In this document: positions 45,636-60,300 of the stretch, in pieces
Layout: each line of letters begins with the position of its first letter
Numbering within the stretch: the stretch's first letter is position 1
Assembly: GCA_004335835.1 (NCBI GenBank)
Contig: RWJK01001582.1
Location: 62,001 to 126,000, forward strand
Reading direction: 5' to 3'
Length of the DNA: 64,000 bases
Source of the DNA: Scenedesmus sp. ARA3
Taxonomy: Eukaryota > Chlorophyta > Chlorophyceae > Sphaeropleales > Scenedesmaceae
Position numbers and translations under genes: made by a program
The notes under the pieces: generated by a model
What the model was told of the DNA's origin: nothing
Seen by the model: only the letters and a program-made list of their open reading frames with translations
Database searches by the model: none

Positions 45636-48476
45636 GCTTGCTGTTGTGTGTGCAGCAGCAGATGCAGCTCCAGCTGCTGCACTGACGCAGCGGCATTGAT
45701 GTAGTGGACAGCAGTAGATGCTGTATGCTGAAGAAGGTGTGCAAGGCATTCAACCCAGATGTTGCAGAGATTGTTTCATCATAGTCGGACGAAGAGTGTT
45801 CTGAACTTGCCCAAAGTTTCCCCTGCATGTCTACTTTGCGTGCCTGGCCTAGCTGCCTTGTCTTTGCCCTGCGGTGACGCAGTGAGGCAGGCTCTGCCAT
45901 GTTGCCACCATGCACAGCAGCTGTGCAGGTGTGACGAGTACTGCAATTATTCATGCCTGCGCGTGCCCCCAGTGAGGCATACTGCAGCAGTGTGGATTCG
46001 CACAAAAAAACTGCACCTTTTCTGCAGCGTGCTTGCAACTTGCAAGCGGTTATGCCTGAGTGACACAGCTTGTGTCACTACAGGAAGTGCAGCATGGTGA
46101 GGGGTGCGGGCGGCAGTAGCATCAGCGCCCATAAACTAGTTATGGCTGTAGCGCACGAAACACGTTTTGTTTATGGCAGTGGCACACGCAACACGTTGTG
46201 CTGTATGATCCACTTCCGGTGGTGATATGAGTTGTTGAGCGCCTTCAGCGTCTGCTGGCAGGCCCTCAGAGTGCCGCATCTTGTGTGGTGCAGGTGGGCT
46301 CTGCAAGTTTTGGCTGCCTAGCTTTTTTTCAACATAGGTTGTTACAGTTTCCGCGTCCTGCGTTGTATGTTTGTCAAGTTGTATGATGTTGGGATGATGC
46401 GGCATGCGCGGCATGCGCTGTGCTTTTGCTGATGCACAGCAGTAGATGGGGCAGGTTATAATGCTCCTTTTTGCCAACATGATTGTTGGGGCGCGATGGT
46501 AGGATGGCTCTCCGCCGCAATCTATGATGAGCTATCGTAAGCGTGTTGCAGCAAGGGTGGTGTCCAGACTTCAAACAGCGCATGCAGGCATGCCTGCATG
46601 CCCTGTGAAGAGGGGGGCTGTGTTGTTTTTGTGGAGCATACTTGCGCACGGCTTTTGTGCTGTGAGAGCCAACCCACTTGGGCAGGCCACAGACCTTAAC
46701 AAGGTTGCAACTGTTGCTGTGCACAATCCATATCGTAGTATGTTCACAGAGAGTTTGCATATAGCATGGAATGTATGTTTACGGTAGAACAAAACGCCAA
46801 TGGAGACTGATGCAAGATGTGGCAAGCACAAAACTTGGCAGGAGTGTGTGCATGCATGCTCGTGGTATGCAAGTTGCATGGTGAACTGCACACAGTCCAT
46901 GAGTGTGCTGTACTCATGGATCTGCTGTGGAGTGTGAGCGCTGCCGTACCGTACGGCTGTTGGCGACAGCCGTGTAGTGCATCAGGCTTATCGTCGATGA
47001 CTCTGAACCCAGCGACTGAATGGAAACTTCACTCGGTGCTTTAGCATGGCGTTGATCTGGCCAAGAATTACAGTTCTCCGGCGTATACTCCTGGAGCCAT
47101 CATCAGTGTCTCCTACCAGCCCTTTACCAGTCTCTTCTACCAGCCCTTCCCGCACAGTCAAAAACCCGGTAGTCAAAACCCCATTGATGGCCACTCATCG
47201 CATGCAAGTGCACTTGCAAGTGCAACGTGACCGACCAACCTGTAAGCACCCGCAAAGCAAAGCATCTCACGACTGCAGAGCCTGCAGTCAGTTGCCAGAG
47301 CAGCCACATGCCACTGGCCTGCCTGAATGTCGGGCCTGACAACACAGAAAGCCGGAGATCCGGAAACGCAGATACACGTACATCAATACAAAGGACGTAA
47401 AAAAGTTGCGTGCATACTATGCATACTATGTTGTGTGACACCACATGCACGCAGGTAGCCCTGTCCAGGTTTAAACCGCTGATATGGAAAACTGACAGGA
47501 CACCATGCAATACTCTCCGCAACTTCCACACAACATGTGGTACTTCTGGTACATCCGGCCTGGTCAAACATACAGCGTGGTCAAAACACCAAAGCCTGCA
47601 GTTGACCAGCAATCAAGTCACACACTATGGCTGCGGTGTGCGCGCCAGCAACTCAGCCCATAAGCGCCTTCTTCCTCCAACTGAACACTGGACAAATGGC
47701 AAAACAACTTGGCAAGTTTAAACACGCAAAGAGAACCAGTGCAGTCGCAACATTCACAGACACAGTCAAAACCGCAATCAAGCGCATCGTGGGAACAGCC
47801 GCTGGTCCTGGCCCTTCCTGCAACAGCAGCGACCTGCACAGTCATACCAGCAACCAGCGTCACAGCCTCACAGGGTGGAGCACTTGCACCTGAACCCTGT
47901 CTCAAGCCATGTGAAAACAATGGACTTGGCGTGCTGCCTCAACGAATTGACCGCCACACACCCGCTGCCCTGGCGTGCATCCAACTCCAAAAACTGTAGT
48001 AGCTGTTGCGGCACGCCAAGCAGCTGCGACTGCAGCAGCTGTGATAGAGGCGCATACCTTTGACACCTGCCTGCGACCTAATACATGCTGCTGCTGCTGC
48101 TGCCACAGCAGCAGATGCAGCACAAAAAAACATCAGGCCCTACAGGCTTCTGTAGATGCTGCTGCTGCTGCTGCTGCAGCACAAAAAACGTGTGTCAGCA
48201 GCGTTCAATCACAAGCGACTCCATTCCACAGGCCCTCTTGTGAGGGCACGTCAAACCTCACCAGCTGCTGCTGCTGCTGCTCTTGGCCCGCCGCCTCCAT
48301 CTGTTTGCCTACCTGCGCTGAACATTGCAGACCCTCCAGCTGAGGCATCCCAGCACACACCCGCTGCTGCTGCTGCTGCTGCTGCTGCTAACAGCCAGCC
48401 GCTGTACACTGTGCTGCTGGTACAGCACCTGCACCTCACACGTCAGGCCTTGCAGCTGAGGCACCTCTACACACCA

Positions 48477-48515
<39 letters not shown>

Positions 48516-48648
48516 ACAGTCGCCTACTGGTACAGCACCTGCACCTCGCACGTCAGGCCCTCCAGCTGAGGCACCTCAGCACATACCGCCTGCTGCTGCT
48601 GCTGCTGCTGCTACTACTAGCACCAGCTACTAGCTGTAGTACAGTCGC
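45636..48648. other. Convergent intergenic region of 3 kb
   Basis: This lies between the AAAP stop (+) and the GH36 stop (-). I find no protein domain or RNA gene at 45636-48000. The segment 47046-47340 has an open frame rich in Ser/Thr/Pro (SPTSPLPVSSTSPS) of no known family. From about 48010 to 48648, CTG runs and copies of the GH36 terminal exon occur. The 45.9-47.9 kb portion has visibly fewer triplet repeats and more A/T than the genes. Confidence 0.45.
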
Positions 48649-48700
48649 CTACTGGTACAGCACCTGCACCTCGCACTGCAGACCCTCCAGCTGGGGCACC
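48310..48700 (-). repeat. Copies of the GH36 terminal exon, one with the stop codon
   Basis: The real end ([17 protein letters not shown] then TAG, stop at 48649-48651) is followed downstream by a copy at about 48535-48582 with the same TAG. A second at about 48415-48475 has CAG in place of the stop, and a shorter third lies at about 48315-48350. CTG runs on the plus strand separate them. No splice site is copied here. Confidence 0.85.
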
Positions 48701-51700
48701 TCAAACTCAAGCCGGTTCGTGAACTCATCCCACTCAAAGTTGTGCGAGTTGAGGTTCACCAGAACCCTAGCAGGCCGCACAGACGAGTATGCAAGGAAAC
48801 GCCCACAGCCCTTGAGCTGCAATGCAGCAACAGCACTCGGCGAGCCGCCCACAGCCGCCGCTGCTGCCGCCGCAACCACCGGGCTGCTGCTGCTGCCCCT
48901 GCTGCCGCCGTTACCACCCGCTGCTGCTGCTGCTGCTGTTTGCGCGTGTGCATGCGCAGGTGCCAGCTGGCAGCTGCCCACTGCGCCGCCGCCATTGAAC
49001 ATATCGACTAGCCCCAGTGGAGCGAAGCTGACTGAGCCGCAGACCTGCAGGGGGCTCACCCACACTAAGTCTGAGCCTGAGGGCCCCAATGCTACACTAA
49101 TGCTGCCACTGCTGGGTACCACTGCCAACTCCTCCGTATCATACCGATACATCGCAAACAGCTGCTGCTGCTGCTGCTGCTGGGGTGGAGCTGCTGCTGC
49201 TGCGGCGCCGTCCACGCCGGCCGCTGCCGCTGCGTCCGCCCACCTGCTGCTGCCCCCATCACCATCAGCATCAGCGTCAGCAGCCGCACTGCTGTGTGCA
49301 GGCTGCCGCAGGGTTTCAACGTCGCCTGGCGTCACAGCTGTGGTGAGGGTGCTGCCGAGCTTGTCGTGCACATGGAACTTGCGGCGCTGGCGGTCCCAGC
49401 TGGCTCCCTGCAGGTTGAACACGCCCACAATACCCACCACGGGGTTGGCGTTCCACACCTGCAGCAATTGGAAAAAGGAGGCAGCAGCAGCAGTACAGTG
49501 AGAGACTGAGAAGCTTTAAAAAAAATGCAGGTTGAACACGCCCACGATGCCCACCACAGGGTTGGCATTCCACACCTGCAGCATGCAAAAGGCGGCAGTA
49601 GGAGCAGCACAGTGAGGGACGAAGAAGCATTAATAAAAGGTTGAACACGCCCACGATGCCTACCACAGGGTTGACGTTCCACACCTGCAGCAGCAGCAGC
49701 AGCAGCGGCAGCAGCACGTCAGCAGAGCTGCACTCACTCACTGTCCCACATGCTTTTCACGCACACATATGCACAGGTACGTCATCCACCAATCACTTTG
49801 CGCAAGCCCTTCCATGCAGATGCAATCTCTCTGTCACCAACTGCACGCACCTTGAGCAGCGTCTGCCTGTCCCGCAACACGTCAGCAAAGAGGCAGTCAC
49901 GTGTGGGCCGCCCCGGCAGCGCAGCGCGCAGCACGCCGCCGTCAGGCAGCACCAGCCGCCGCAGCAGCGCAAAGTCGTGCTGGCCCGGCTTGTCACTGAC
50001 GTACACGGCACCGCCCGACACGGCACGGGCCATGCCATGCAGCACACCTGCAGGCAATGAAGACAGAAGCAGCAGCAGCAAGCCAGTACGCTTTGCAAAT
50101 TGAACCTGTGCAAGGAGGTGGTGCTGAGCAGGACGCCCGCGGCTGGCGCAAGCAAGCTTCATCACTGACTGCGACAAGCCTAGCAGGCATGCACAAAACC
50201 ATTGACAACCCGACATGCTTCACATCAACGCTGCAAAGTTTCTCTGCCAGTCACACTGCAGCATCCCCAATACCTCCGACCACTGATATCCTCCAATGGA
50301 AGAATCATGTATCACACCTGCTGGGTGTGCGGACTGGAACATGTCCCAATCTGGCTGCACCAGGGCCCCCAGGTAGAGGCTGTTGAAGGCAAAGTCATGA
50401 ACACAAGACAGCCACACCTGTACCGCTGCAATAATGCTAAACAAGCACATTGATGGTTTGATGGTTCGGCGCAAAACACCACACCCTCTCCACCTTCCAT
50501 CCTGGTCCCACCGCAGCATCCCAATACCTCAAACCACGAATATCCTCCGCTAGAAGAATCATGTATTGCACCTGCTGGGTGTGCGGACTGGAACATGTCT
50601 CAATCTGGCTGCACCAGTGCTCCCAGGTAGAGGCTGTTAAAGGCAAAGTCACGACCACCAGATTACCCCACTTGTACCACTGCAACAATGCTAAACAAGC
50701 ACGTCAATAGTTTGATGGATCCACGCAAAACACCACACCCTCTCCACCTTCCATCCTGGTCCCACCGCAGCATCCCAATACCTCAAACCACTAATATCCT
50801 CCACTATAAGAATAATGTATCGCACCTGCTGGGTGTGCGGACTGGAACATGTCCCAATCTGGCTGCACCAGTGCTCCCAGGTAGAGGCTGTTGAAGGCGC
50901 AGGCGCCGATGTGGGGCGTGGAGCTGGCGGGGTCGCGCGGGTAGTAGTCATCACTCACACGGGCCACAGCAGTGGCCACAAACCTGCGCAGATTGTTGAA
51001 TTTGACAGCAGGGAAAGAGGGCAGGGCATTAGATGGCATGCAGTGCTGCAGCAGGAGGAGGCGGGGTCGCACGAGTAGTCGTCGTCGCTTACACGCGCCA
51101 CAGCAGTGGCTGCAAACCTGCAGCGATGGCACATCACACAGAGAGCGTATACTGTGGTCAGCAGATGGCACAGTAACGTAGCGGGAATGGGAACGTGGAG
51201 TGCAGCACACACAGTGTCACTGCATGCACTACGTCTGCAGCAGACAGTATGTTCCATAACGCGACCCCAACGCGCAACCACTCATCACATACACGGCTGC
51301 AGGCAGCCGTGCACACCTCTAGCAGTTCTCGCTGATGTGGCACATGCAGTTGATCGCGTGGTTGCCAGGGAAGTGCATGTGCTCCACACACAGGCATGCA
51401 GCACACCAAAGCAGCACCACACATGCATTCGTGCAATCACACTACCATGCTAACCTGTAGGAACTTGCGCTGGAGTGGCAGACACAGTTTGATTGCGTGG
51501 TTGCCAGGGATGTGCATTTGCAGACAACCCCAAACACTGCGCATGCACATATGCACATAGGCACACATGCACATCGGCATACACATGCTGCAGGTGTGCT
51601 CCTGCTGCATGTGGCACACTCACCTGTAGAAGTTCTCGCTGGAGTGGCACATGCAGTTGATCGCATGATTGCCAGGGAAGTGCGTCGCAATGCTCGCCTC

Positions 51701-54309
51701 CAGCGCCGCCTGGAACTCCCGTGCAGCAGCAGGCCCGCCCCACAGGGCACTGCCCACCTGGCCCACCCCAGCCTGGCCGCGAAGTGCATGTGCAGCAAAC
51801 ACGGCATGCAGCATACCAAAGAAACACCCCACACACCACTGCATGCACACTACCACGCACCTGTAGAAGTTTTCGCTGGAGTGGCACATGCAATTGATCG
51901 CATGATTGCCAGGGAAGTGCGTCGCAATGCTGGCCTCCAGCGCCGCCTGGAACTCCCGTGCAGCAGCAGGCCCGCCCCCCAGGGCACTGCCCACCAGGCC
52001 CACTCCAGCCTGGCAGTCCACCTTGACACCATCTACTGCTGACGAGGCCAGGTAGGAGTGCATGGCGCTGTACAGCGCCCCGGGGTCGGTTGCGATGCCC
52101 ACGCCTGCATGAGAGGTGAGCAGCACCAGCAGCAGCAGCAGCAGCGGCAGTAGTGTGTGTGAGAGTGCATGGCGCTGTACAGTGCCCCGGGGTCATCTGC
52201 AATGCCAGCACCTGCATAAGAGAAGAGCATCAAGATTGCTTTGCAGTGTTGATCAACACAGTAGTTCTCCACTGCTGATGAGGCCAGGTAGGAGTGCATG
52301 GCGCTGTACAGCGCCCCGGGGTCGCTCGCAATGCCCACGCCTGCATGAGAGCAAAGAGCACGGATATTGTGTTGCAGTGTTGATCAATGCGCTGGTGGTT
52401 CATGCTGGCTGGAGGGCACTGCATTGCGTTTATCATATCAACGCTGCCATGCTTGGCGCACAACCGTTTTGAGCAACATATCACATTGCACAGGCCATCG
52501 GGCAGGCAGGCAGGCAGGCAAACAAATGCACAATGCTTGAAGGTGCGCAGCTTTGCATTTTTCATGCTACACTGTCCATCTTTGAAGTCTACACACAAGC
52601 CAACAAAAGCAAGCCAGCCGCATCCCTACGGGCACGCCGCCAACCGCGACCACATGCAATAGAAAAACCACGCACCTGCCAGCACCGCGGGGCTCCACAT
52701 GAGGCTGGGCTCCACCTCTGCAATGCTGTTTAATTGTTGGCTTAGGGTACAGGCACGCCCCACACCACATCCCATCGTGATCACACTTGGCCTCGCAGTA
52801 TCTACACACACCGTTACACGCCCATCCAAGCACAAGCCAGCTGCCAGTGTCCACGACTGATGTAGGTCCCCTCCCTTCCTGCAAACCAGCAGTCAATGCC
52901 CCAAAACCACGCACCTGCCAGCACCGCGGGGCTCCACATCAGGCTGGGCTCCACCTCTGAATGCTGTTTGTTGGCTTGGGGTACACCAGGCTGCTGCCAG
53001 TGACCCAAATCACACTTACTGCAACGTCAAAACCCTCCGGCACACAGTCCATGCAGATAGCTAACACCAGGCGAAGATAAGGCCAGCAGCATCTTGAAGT
53101 GGCTGCCTGAGTGAGTTGAACCTCAATTCTTTAAGCAGACACAAAACCACGCACCTGCCAGCACTGCGGGGCTCCACATCAAGCTAGGCTCCACCTCCGC
53201 AATGCTGTTGATGGGCTTGGGGTACACCAGGCTGCTGCCAGTGACGCCACACATCACAACCTACCGGTTTTTGAAACCCTCTGGCACACACCTAACGGAA
53301 ATAGCGTACACATCAAGCGCAGATCAAGCCAACTGCATCTTAAGGCAGCTGTCGCCATGAGTATAACCTCCGCTACTTCAGTGCACATGCCCACAATCAC
53401 GCACCTGCCAGCACCGCGGGGCTCCACATCAGGCTGGGCTCCACCTCTGCAATGCTGTTGGTGGACTTGGGGTACACCAGGCTGCTGCCAGTGACGCCGC
53501 ACAACATAACCTACTGCTTTATTAAACCCTCTGGCACACACTAACGGAGATGACGTACACACCAAGCGCAAGGCAGGCCAACTGCATTTTATGGCAGCTG
53601 ATTCAGCATATGAACTTGACCTCCGCTACTTCAGTGCACATGTCAAGGATCACGCACCTGCCAGCACCGCGGGGCTCCACATGAGGCTGGGCTCCACCTC
53701 TGCGATGCTATTTGTTGGCTTGGGGTACACCAGGCTGCTGCCAGTCACCCCAGCCAGGCTGGGCGTGCCTGGCATCACACCACCCCAATAGGCGGGCAGC
53801 CCGTGCCAGCAGTACACGTAGCGGATGCCAAACCTGCAGCAGATACATGCGTAGTTGGTTGCTAGGTTGGCGCTGTGCAGGGGATTTGCATGTCGTGGGC
53901 ACTAAGCATTGCATTGCAATGACCTCTGTGAGGCAGCCCGTGCCAGCAGTACACGTAGCGGATGCCAAACCTGCGGCCAGCACACATGTAGCCATTGGCC
54001 GAGAGACATGCAGCATTGTGACGATTGGCATAGCAAGGTGCATGTCGAGTGAGGTCAGTGATGCAACTGCCAGCTGTTTCGCAACATGCTGTAAGGAGCA
54101 GCAGCAGGACGACCATATCTGCTGCATGCCACATCTCATAGCAAGACCGGGGCCTGCTTGCGCACTGCACTGCGGCCACTCTACTCAAACACCGCCTTTT
54201 TTCACAGCGTCTGCTGGTGAAAGTGCATCCTGCTCACTTCTGTTTGATGTGCTGCACCACGCCCCTGAAGTCGGCAGGCGTGGCCTCCCAGTCCTCCTCA
54301 GGGCCTGAC

Positions 54310-54348
<39 letters not shown>

Positions 54349-57300
54349 CACCAGAACAGCAGCTGTCAGAGCACAATGCTTGTGTGTTGCAGGAACCCTA
54401 CAGACGCGCATGGTACATAGGCTGCTGGCTGCTAGCAATCAGCAGGTATGCTGCCCACCCACAGGTTACAAACATCACCACGATAAAAAATGACATGCAG
54501 CATGCTGGTAGGCAGACACGCGCATATGCGCATGGTGTTATGCAGCAGCAGCAGCCGGCACCAGCCAGCGCTCTTGCATGCTGCGCGGCAGCACACACAC
54601 TTTGCACCCGCCAGCGCACCTGCCTCCAGGCGCGCAAACTTTGCGTTGGCCTCCACGCTGGTGAGGCGGCGCGTGAAGTCGGACGCGCTTGCAAAGAAGG
54701 TCAGCATGGCCCCCCGCAGCACACCCTGCGCAGCAGCAGCATGACAGACCAAATTAACAACAAGCCGCAGGCTGCACATACACATCAATGTACAGCAAAA
54801 GAGCGCCGACACAGCAAACAGTTGATGGATCTTACATTACGCCATACCTGTGTGAGTGCCGCGAAGGCCTTCACCCGCAGGCTGTTTGGTGGGGCGGGCT
54901 CCACAACCCACTGGTAGAACAGCAGGAAGCCGGCAGTGGCCAGACCCACCAGCGCCCCGGCTGCTGAAACTCACTGATTGGCATCACAGAAAAGCAAAAA
55001 GCAAACCTCCACAAAACCCCTCGTAAGGCTCATCACAGCACACCACGCGCAGCGCACAACGCACGGCAGCGCCACTTTTTAGCAATGACACGCTGAACAT
55101 ACCTGTGTGAGTGCCGCGAAGGCCTTCACCCTCAGGCTGTTGGGCGGGGCCGGCTCCACCACCCACTGGTAGAACAGCAGGAAGCCGGCAGTAGCCAGAC
55201 CCACCAGCGCCCCGGCTGCCTTCTGGGCCCAGCGGATGAGGATGAACTGCTGCCGGGGCGTGGGCGAGGCTTTTTGAATTGCGCGCTTCATGGCTTTGTT
55301 TGCCTCCGCCCTGCGGCACAGCACAGCACAGACACATGCGGCGTGTTCATTGAGGGAAGAATTCATTGGCTTGACCCGCGACCTGAAAGTTTGCAGGGCC
55401 CCCTGGGGCTTTTACCCGACTTTTAGCACTAGAGTACTAGATTGTAGGACCGACTCGATACACAAAGTCACATGCACATGCACGCGTAGGCGAGGCCTTC
55501 CGGATGGCGCGCTTCATGGCCGCGACGGCCTTCGCCCTGCAGGGTAAGCAGCGCCGCGTCAGCCTCAGCCTCAGCAGCAGCAGCAGCAGCAGCAGCAGCA
55601 AACAGGCCCAACGCTGCACGTTCAAACCGCAAAGCCTGAAAACCCACCTTGCAGCCTCCAGCCGCAGCTCTGCCTCCACCTTGGCCTGCCCCAGCGCAGC
55701 CTCAGCCTCAGCAGCAGTAGCCTTCAGCTCAGCTCCCACCACCTCAGCAGCATGCTTGGGGTCACTGATCAGCTCCTCAAGGTGGGCTGTGGCCAGCACA
55801 CCTCCACCCTTCTTCTTCTTCGGCTGCTGCTGCTGTTGCTGCTGCCCGTCGCTGCTACCTTCAACATCACCAGCAGCAGCAGCAGCAGTGGATGCGGAGG
55901 AGTCCTGCTGCTGCTGCCGGCGGCTGAGCAGCGGCCGCCGCTCCGAAGGCACGGTGCTCTTCGCTGCATTGCGCCGCGCCTCAGCCCAATCTGGCCGCAT
56001 GCTGCCATCTGCTGCTGCTGGTGATGCTGCGCCGCCGTCCCTGCTATCCCGGCTGGCTGCAATCTCTTCCTCCTTGGCTGCTATGACGGCATCTGCGGGG
56101 GCGTCCCATGTGGCGGCTGGTGGCGCGTGGTGGTGGCTGATGACACCTGCAGATGTGTGGGCGCGGCCCAGCAGGGTTGTGTGGTGAGTGGTGAGTGGGG
56201 GTGGGGTTGCATGGATTTGCAGCGCGGCCGTGAGCACAGTGCGACTGGCGGCACGTGGTGTTGGCTGATGACGCCTGCGGGACTGGGCTGGGAATGGGGC
56301 GGCACTGTGAGGAGAGGCCAAAGCTGCATCTGCGTGGCGTTGCAGACTTGAGCACACAAACACAACAGCGCCTTCCAGCCTGCGTCTTGCCGATGAATTT
56401 AAGGCCAGCATGCTGTAGTTTTTTGCACATCCGGCCGGCTCACCTGTGTTGGCCACTGTGGGGAAGAGGTTGCGCACCTCCTGCTGCATCTGGCCGGATG
56501 CCTCAGCCAGCAGCTTGGCATTCTCCTGATAGAAGGTGTCCTGTTTGAGTGAACAAAAGAAATAAAGACGGGGCGGTTACATATGGTTGTGGTGGCCGGT
56601 TCTGCATGGAAGGCATAAGACAGCATCTGGCCGGACGCCTCGGCCAGCAGCTTTGCATTCTCCTGGTAGAAGGTGTCCTGTAGTTTGCAAGAGGCAATAG
56701 CAGTGAGGCAGAGGCAGTGCATTGAGGCAATGGCAGTGGCAGTGACGGGATTGAGGCGGCAGCGGGCACAACAAGCCAGAGCCAAGCAGCGCAAGTGAAT
56801 GCCAAGCATCAAGGCCGCAGCAAGCGGCCTGCGTGGCAGCAGGCAGCAGGTCACAGACACCGCATGGAGCCACGACCAGGACACAAGCATGCACTGCCGC
56901 ACATGTACTTCAACACGCCCTTCATCGCAGCCAAAGCTGCTGCTTTGAACACAAGATGTGCTGCCTCACAACACTTACGACTTCTGCATATGTTGTTTTG
57001 AGCACCTGTGTCTCCAGCACCATGTCACATGGGCCATGCTCTCAAGCACAAACCCAAATCAAAGTCAGATGAAAGCAGCAGCCAAACCTTGAAGCACATG
57101 CTCTGCGCCGCACCTGCGTCTCCAGCACCATCTCGCGAGGCCCGTCGAACAGCTGCGCAGCCGCGGTGCCCTCGCCAGCCAGCTTGTCGGCCAGCTGCGC
57201 AGTGGGCGCCTTGCCGTAGGGAGGGTCCACATCAGTCAGCTGCAGCAGCAGCAAGAGCAGCAGAAGCAACAACGCAAGAAACAGCGCATTAGCCAAGTAG

Positions 57301-60300
57301 GACAAGCAGCTCGCAGGCACACATAGCACACATGATTGTCATACACAGGCACAACACAACGCACAAAAGAGCAGACGTATGAACTCAACAGGAAGAGTGC
57401 AGCAGGCGCACTCTCACCTGCCAGCTGTCGGTGATCAGCAGATGCGGCATGTATGTGGAAAAAGGCTCGAACGAAGTGAACACACCTCCAGTCATGCAGC
57501 AGGCGCCCTCTTACCTGCCAGCCGTCGTCGATGATGAGCAGCTGCGGCGACAGCCCGCCAGCTGCCAAGCTGCCCAGGCCCTCAACCAGGCCCCGCGCTG
57601 ACACAGTCGAATAAAAGGCGTCCCAGGTGCACCTGCGGCAGCAGCACAATAGAAGTGACGTAATCTCAGAGCATGCACAGCAGAAGGCCTGCCAAGATGC
57701 TGCCAGATACAAGTGCCAGCTGCAGCTGGTTGAAGCTGCAGGAGCACATCAGGATCCCATCACAATGCAAAGGTGCCGCGGCTGACCGTGTGTGAACACA
57801 CAGTGCCGGGACACGGCAAGCCATGCACAGCAAGCCACCCACCAGCCGAAGCCATCCAGGCTTGCAGGCAGATGCTTGGCAGCACGCGGCGCTGCGCCAC
57901 CTGACAGTGCTGCTGCTGCTGCCACACCCGCGTCAACCAGGTGGAAGGGGTCCGTGCCGCAGGCCATCAGCAGCACGCCTGCAGGAAAGTGCAGAGCAGG
58001 TGTACCAACGAAGCAGTACGTTTGTGTGGATACAGAAGAAGTTGTTGTGCAGCAGGCGAACAACAAATATGAAAACCCAGCAACAAAACATCCCATGCAC
58101 TTCTACGCAAGCCCCAGGATATGTAAGCTGTACATGACTGCACAGAATGCTGTTCCAGCTGGCACTCACTGTCGCAGGATTCGCCCAGCTTGCTGTCATC
58201 ACCGCTCTCCACGCGCAGGCACAGGCTGCTCTCTTTGTCTGTCCAGCTCCTGCAGATCCACCATGAAATGACAATGCCAGCAGTGCTCAGCATCTGCCGC
58301 ATGAGGCATTGTGTTTGGGAAGATGCATGGGTTTGGCACAAGTTGTGCCAGCTGCAGGGAGTAGATGCGCCATGTTGAGAGAGGCCCTGAGAGCATGCGA
58401 TACGGGTGCACTGGTGCACCAAAGGTCGTAAGTTGTTTTTCACTATTGCACATGCCAAAAAACAGCAGCGTGTTGGGCAAGGGGCTGTGAGAACAGCAAT
58501 GTTTTAGGGCTTGGCAACCGACAACTGACATGTCAGCTTGGTGCCGTGGCAGGGCAGCGCTCGTCAAGACAACGATGCTGTGCACACGAATACATCACGC
58601 GTTTACAACAGAAACAAGCTGCAGCGCACCAGAAGTGCAGCAACACATACGATCACGTTCTGCTCGCACAAATAAACCATATGAACAGGATCAGCTTATG
58701 ACAGGCTCTGTAGAATAATCGTGACAATACGTTTTGCGAACTGTCTGCAGCGACACAGACAGCAAGTTCAAATGCAGGACGGGTCCGCATCGAAACGGCA
58801 GCGCCTGAGCACTGCCTCGCCCGCTTTTGGACACAATACAACCATGACACAGCATACTGGGTGCGGTGCCGAGCAGCAATGGCGGTTGACACCCCACACA
58901 GCACAGGAGCAGCAAGTGCTGAGAGCAGCATATGGCTATCCTGCATGCAGGGCTGATGGCACGGACGATATTGTCGCGTACATGGCTGCCAGGGGCGGAA
59001 GGGTAAGCGGCAACTGATTTCTCAGGCGTGCGCCAAGCCAGAGGATCGCAACTGCAGTACACTGCTGCTGCAGCACTGCTGTCCTGGCCATGCTGTACAC
59101 AACACTCTGAACATTGCACAGCTTGCTGCTACCGCATGGCACAACTCCAGCATCAACAAAGCAAATACCATCACCCTCACAACATAATCTCAAATCAACA
59201 GCCACCTATCCAATGCGTGAAGCATCCGATAAGCAAGCAAGTAAGCAACCATATCTATGCTCTGTTGAACTGCTGCACTACTCAACTGCTGCGGGGCCAC
59301 ACAGATCCACGAGCTCGATGAGGAGCTGCAATCACTACGCAAGCAGCACCACGAGCAGGCGCAGCAGCTGGAGCTGCGGGAGGCAGAAGTGGCCTCCTTG
59401 AAAAACCAGCTCACTACGTGGCGTGCAGTCAAGGACGCAGAAGCAGCCAGCCTCAGCAGCAGCAACAAGCAGCTCAAGGAGCAACTTGCGCGGGAGATTG
59501 CACACAGCAAGACGCTTGACAAGCAGCTGGCCAAAACACAGGCAGAATGGGTGAGATGATAACCTTACATGTCTTTGAGCTCAGTCACAAGCAAGCAGTA
59601 TCCTGCAGCACCGCCATTGCTTGCAGGAAAGCAGCAGCTCCACCACAAGTGCCACTTATGTTGAGCAGGCATCCTGATGTGTGCACAGCCGTACCAACAT
59701 GATGAGTTCATGCACATCTCAACATACACCTCTCCTGCCCGCAACTTCTGTTGCACTGCCTGCAGGCCAGCGGCAAGCAGCAAGCCGAGCAGCTGCAGCA
59801 GCAGCTGAGCGACGCCAAGCAGCAGGCAGCAGCAGCGGCCTCGTTCTCAGAGCTGACCATCAAAGACCTCAACGCACAGCTCAGCAGCGCACAGCGTGAG
59901 GCAGCAGAGCGCACCAGAACCTCACGGCAATCGCTAGCACTCGAGCAGACGCGCCTACGCACAGAGCAAGATGCGCACTCGCTCACACAGCAGCAGCTTG
60001 CGGATGCGCGGCAGCAGCTCAGCGCAGCCCTCGCACGTGCAGCAGATGCAGACGCAGCAGCAGCAGCTGCACAGGGCCGCGCCATCAGGGCAGAAGCACA
60101 GGCAGCATCCATGGCTGGCAGTGACACGCAGGTGCTGCTGAAGAGCTTGCAGGAACAGGTGAAGCAGCAAGCAGCGCAGGTGGCAGCTGCGCAGGATGCT
60201 GTGCAGCAGGCTGCGGCGCTGCCTGGGCTGCGGCAGCAGCTGCAGCAGGCTCAGGATGAGCTGCGGGAGGTGAAGGCAGCGCTGGAGCAGGCGCAGGCAG

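Noticed and set aside
58380..58585. Open frame upstream of GH36 exon SWTDKESS as an alternative N-terminus
   Set aside because: The peptide does not match the family, whereas the distant exon at 63662 matches and fits in phase.
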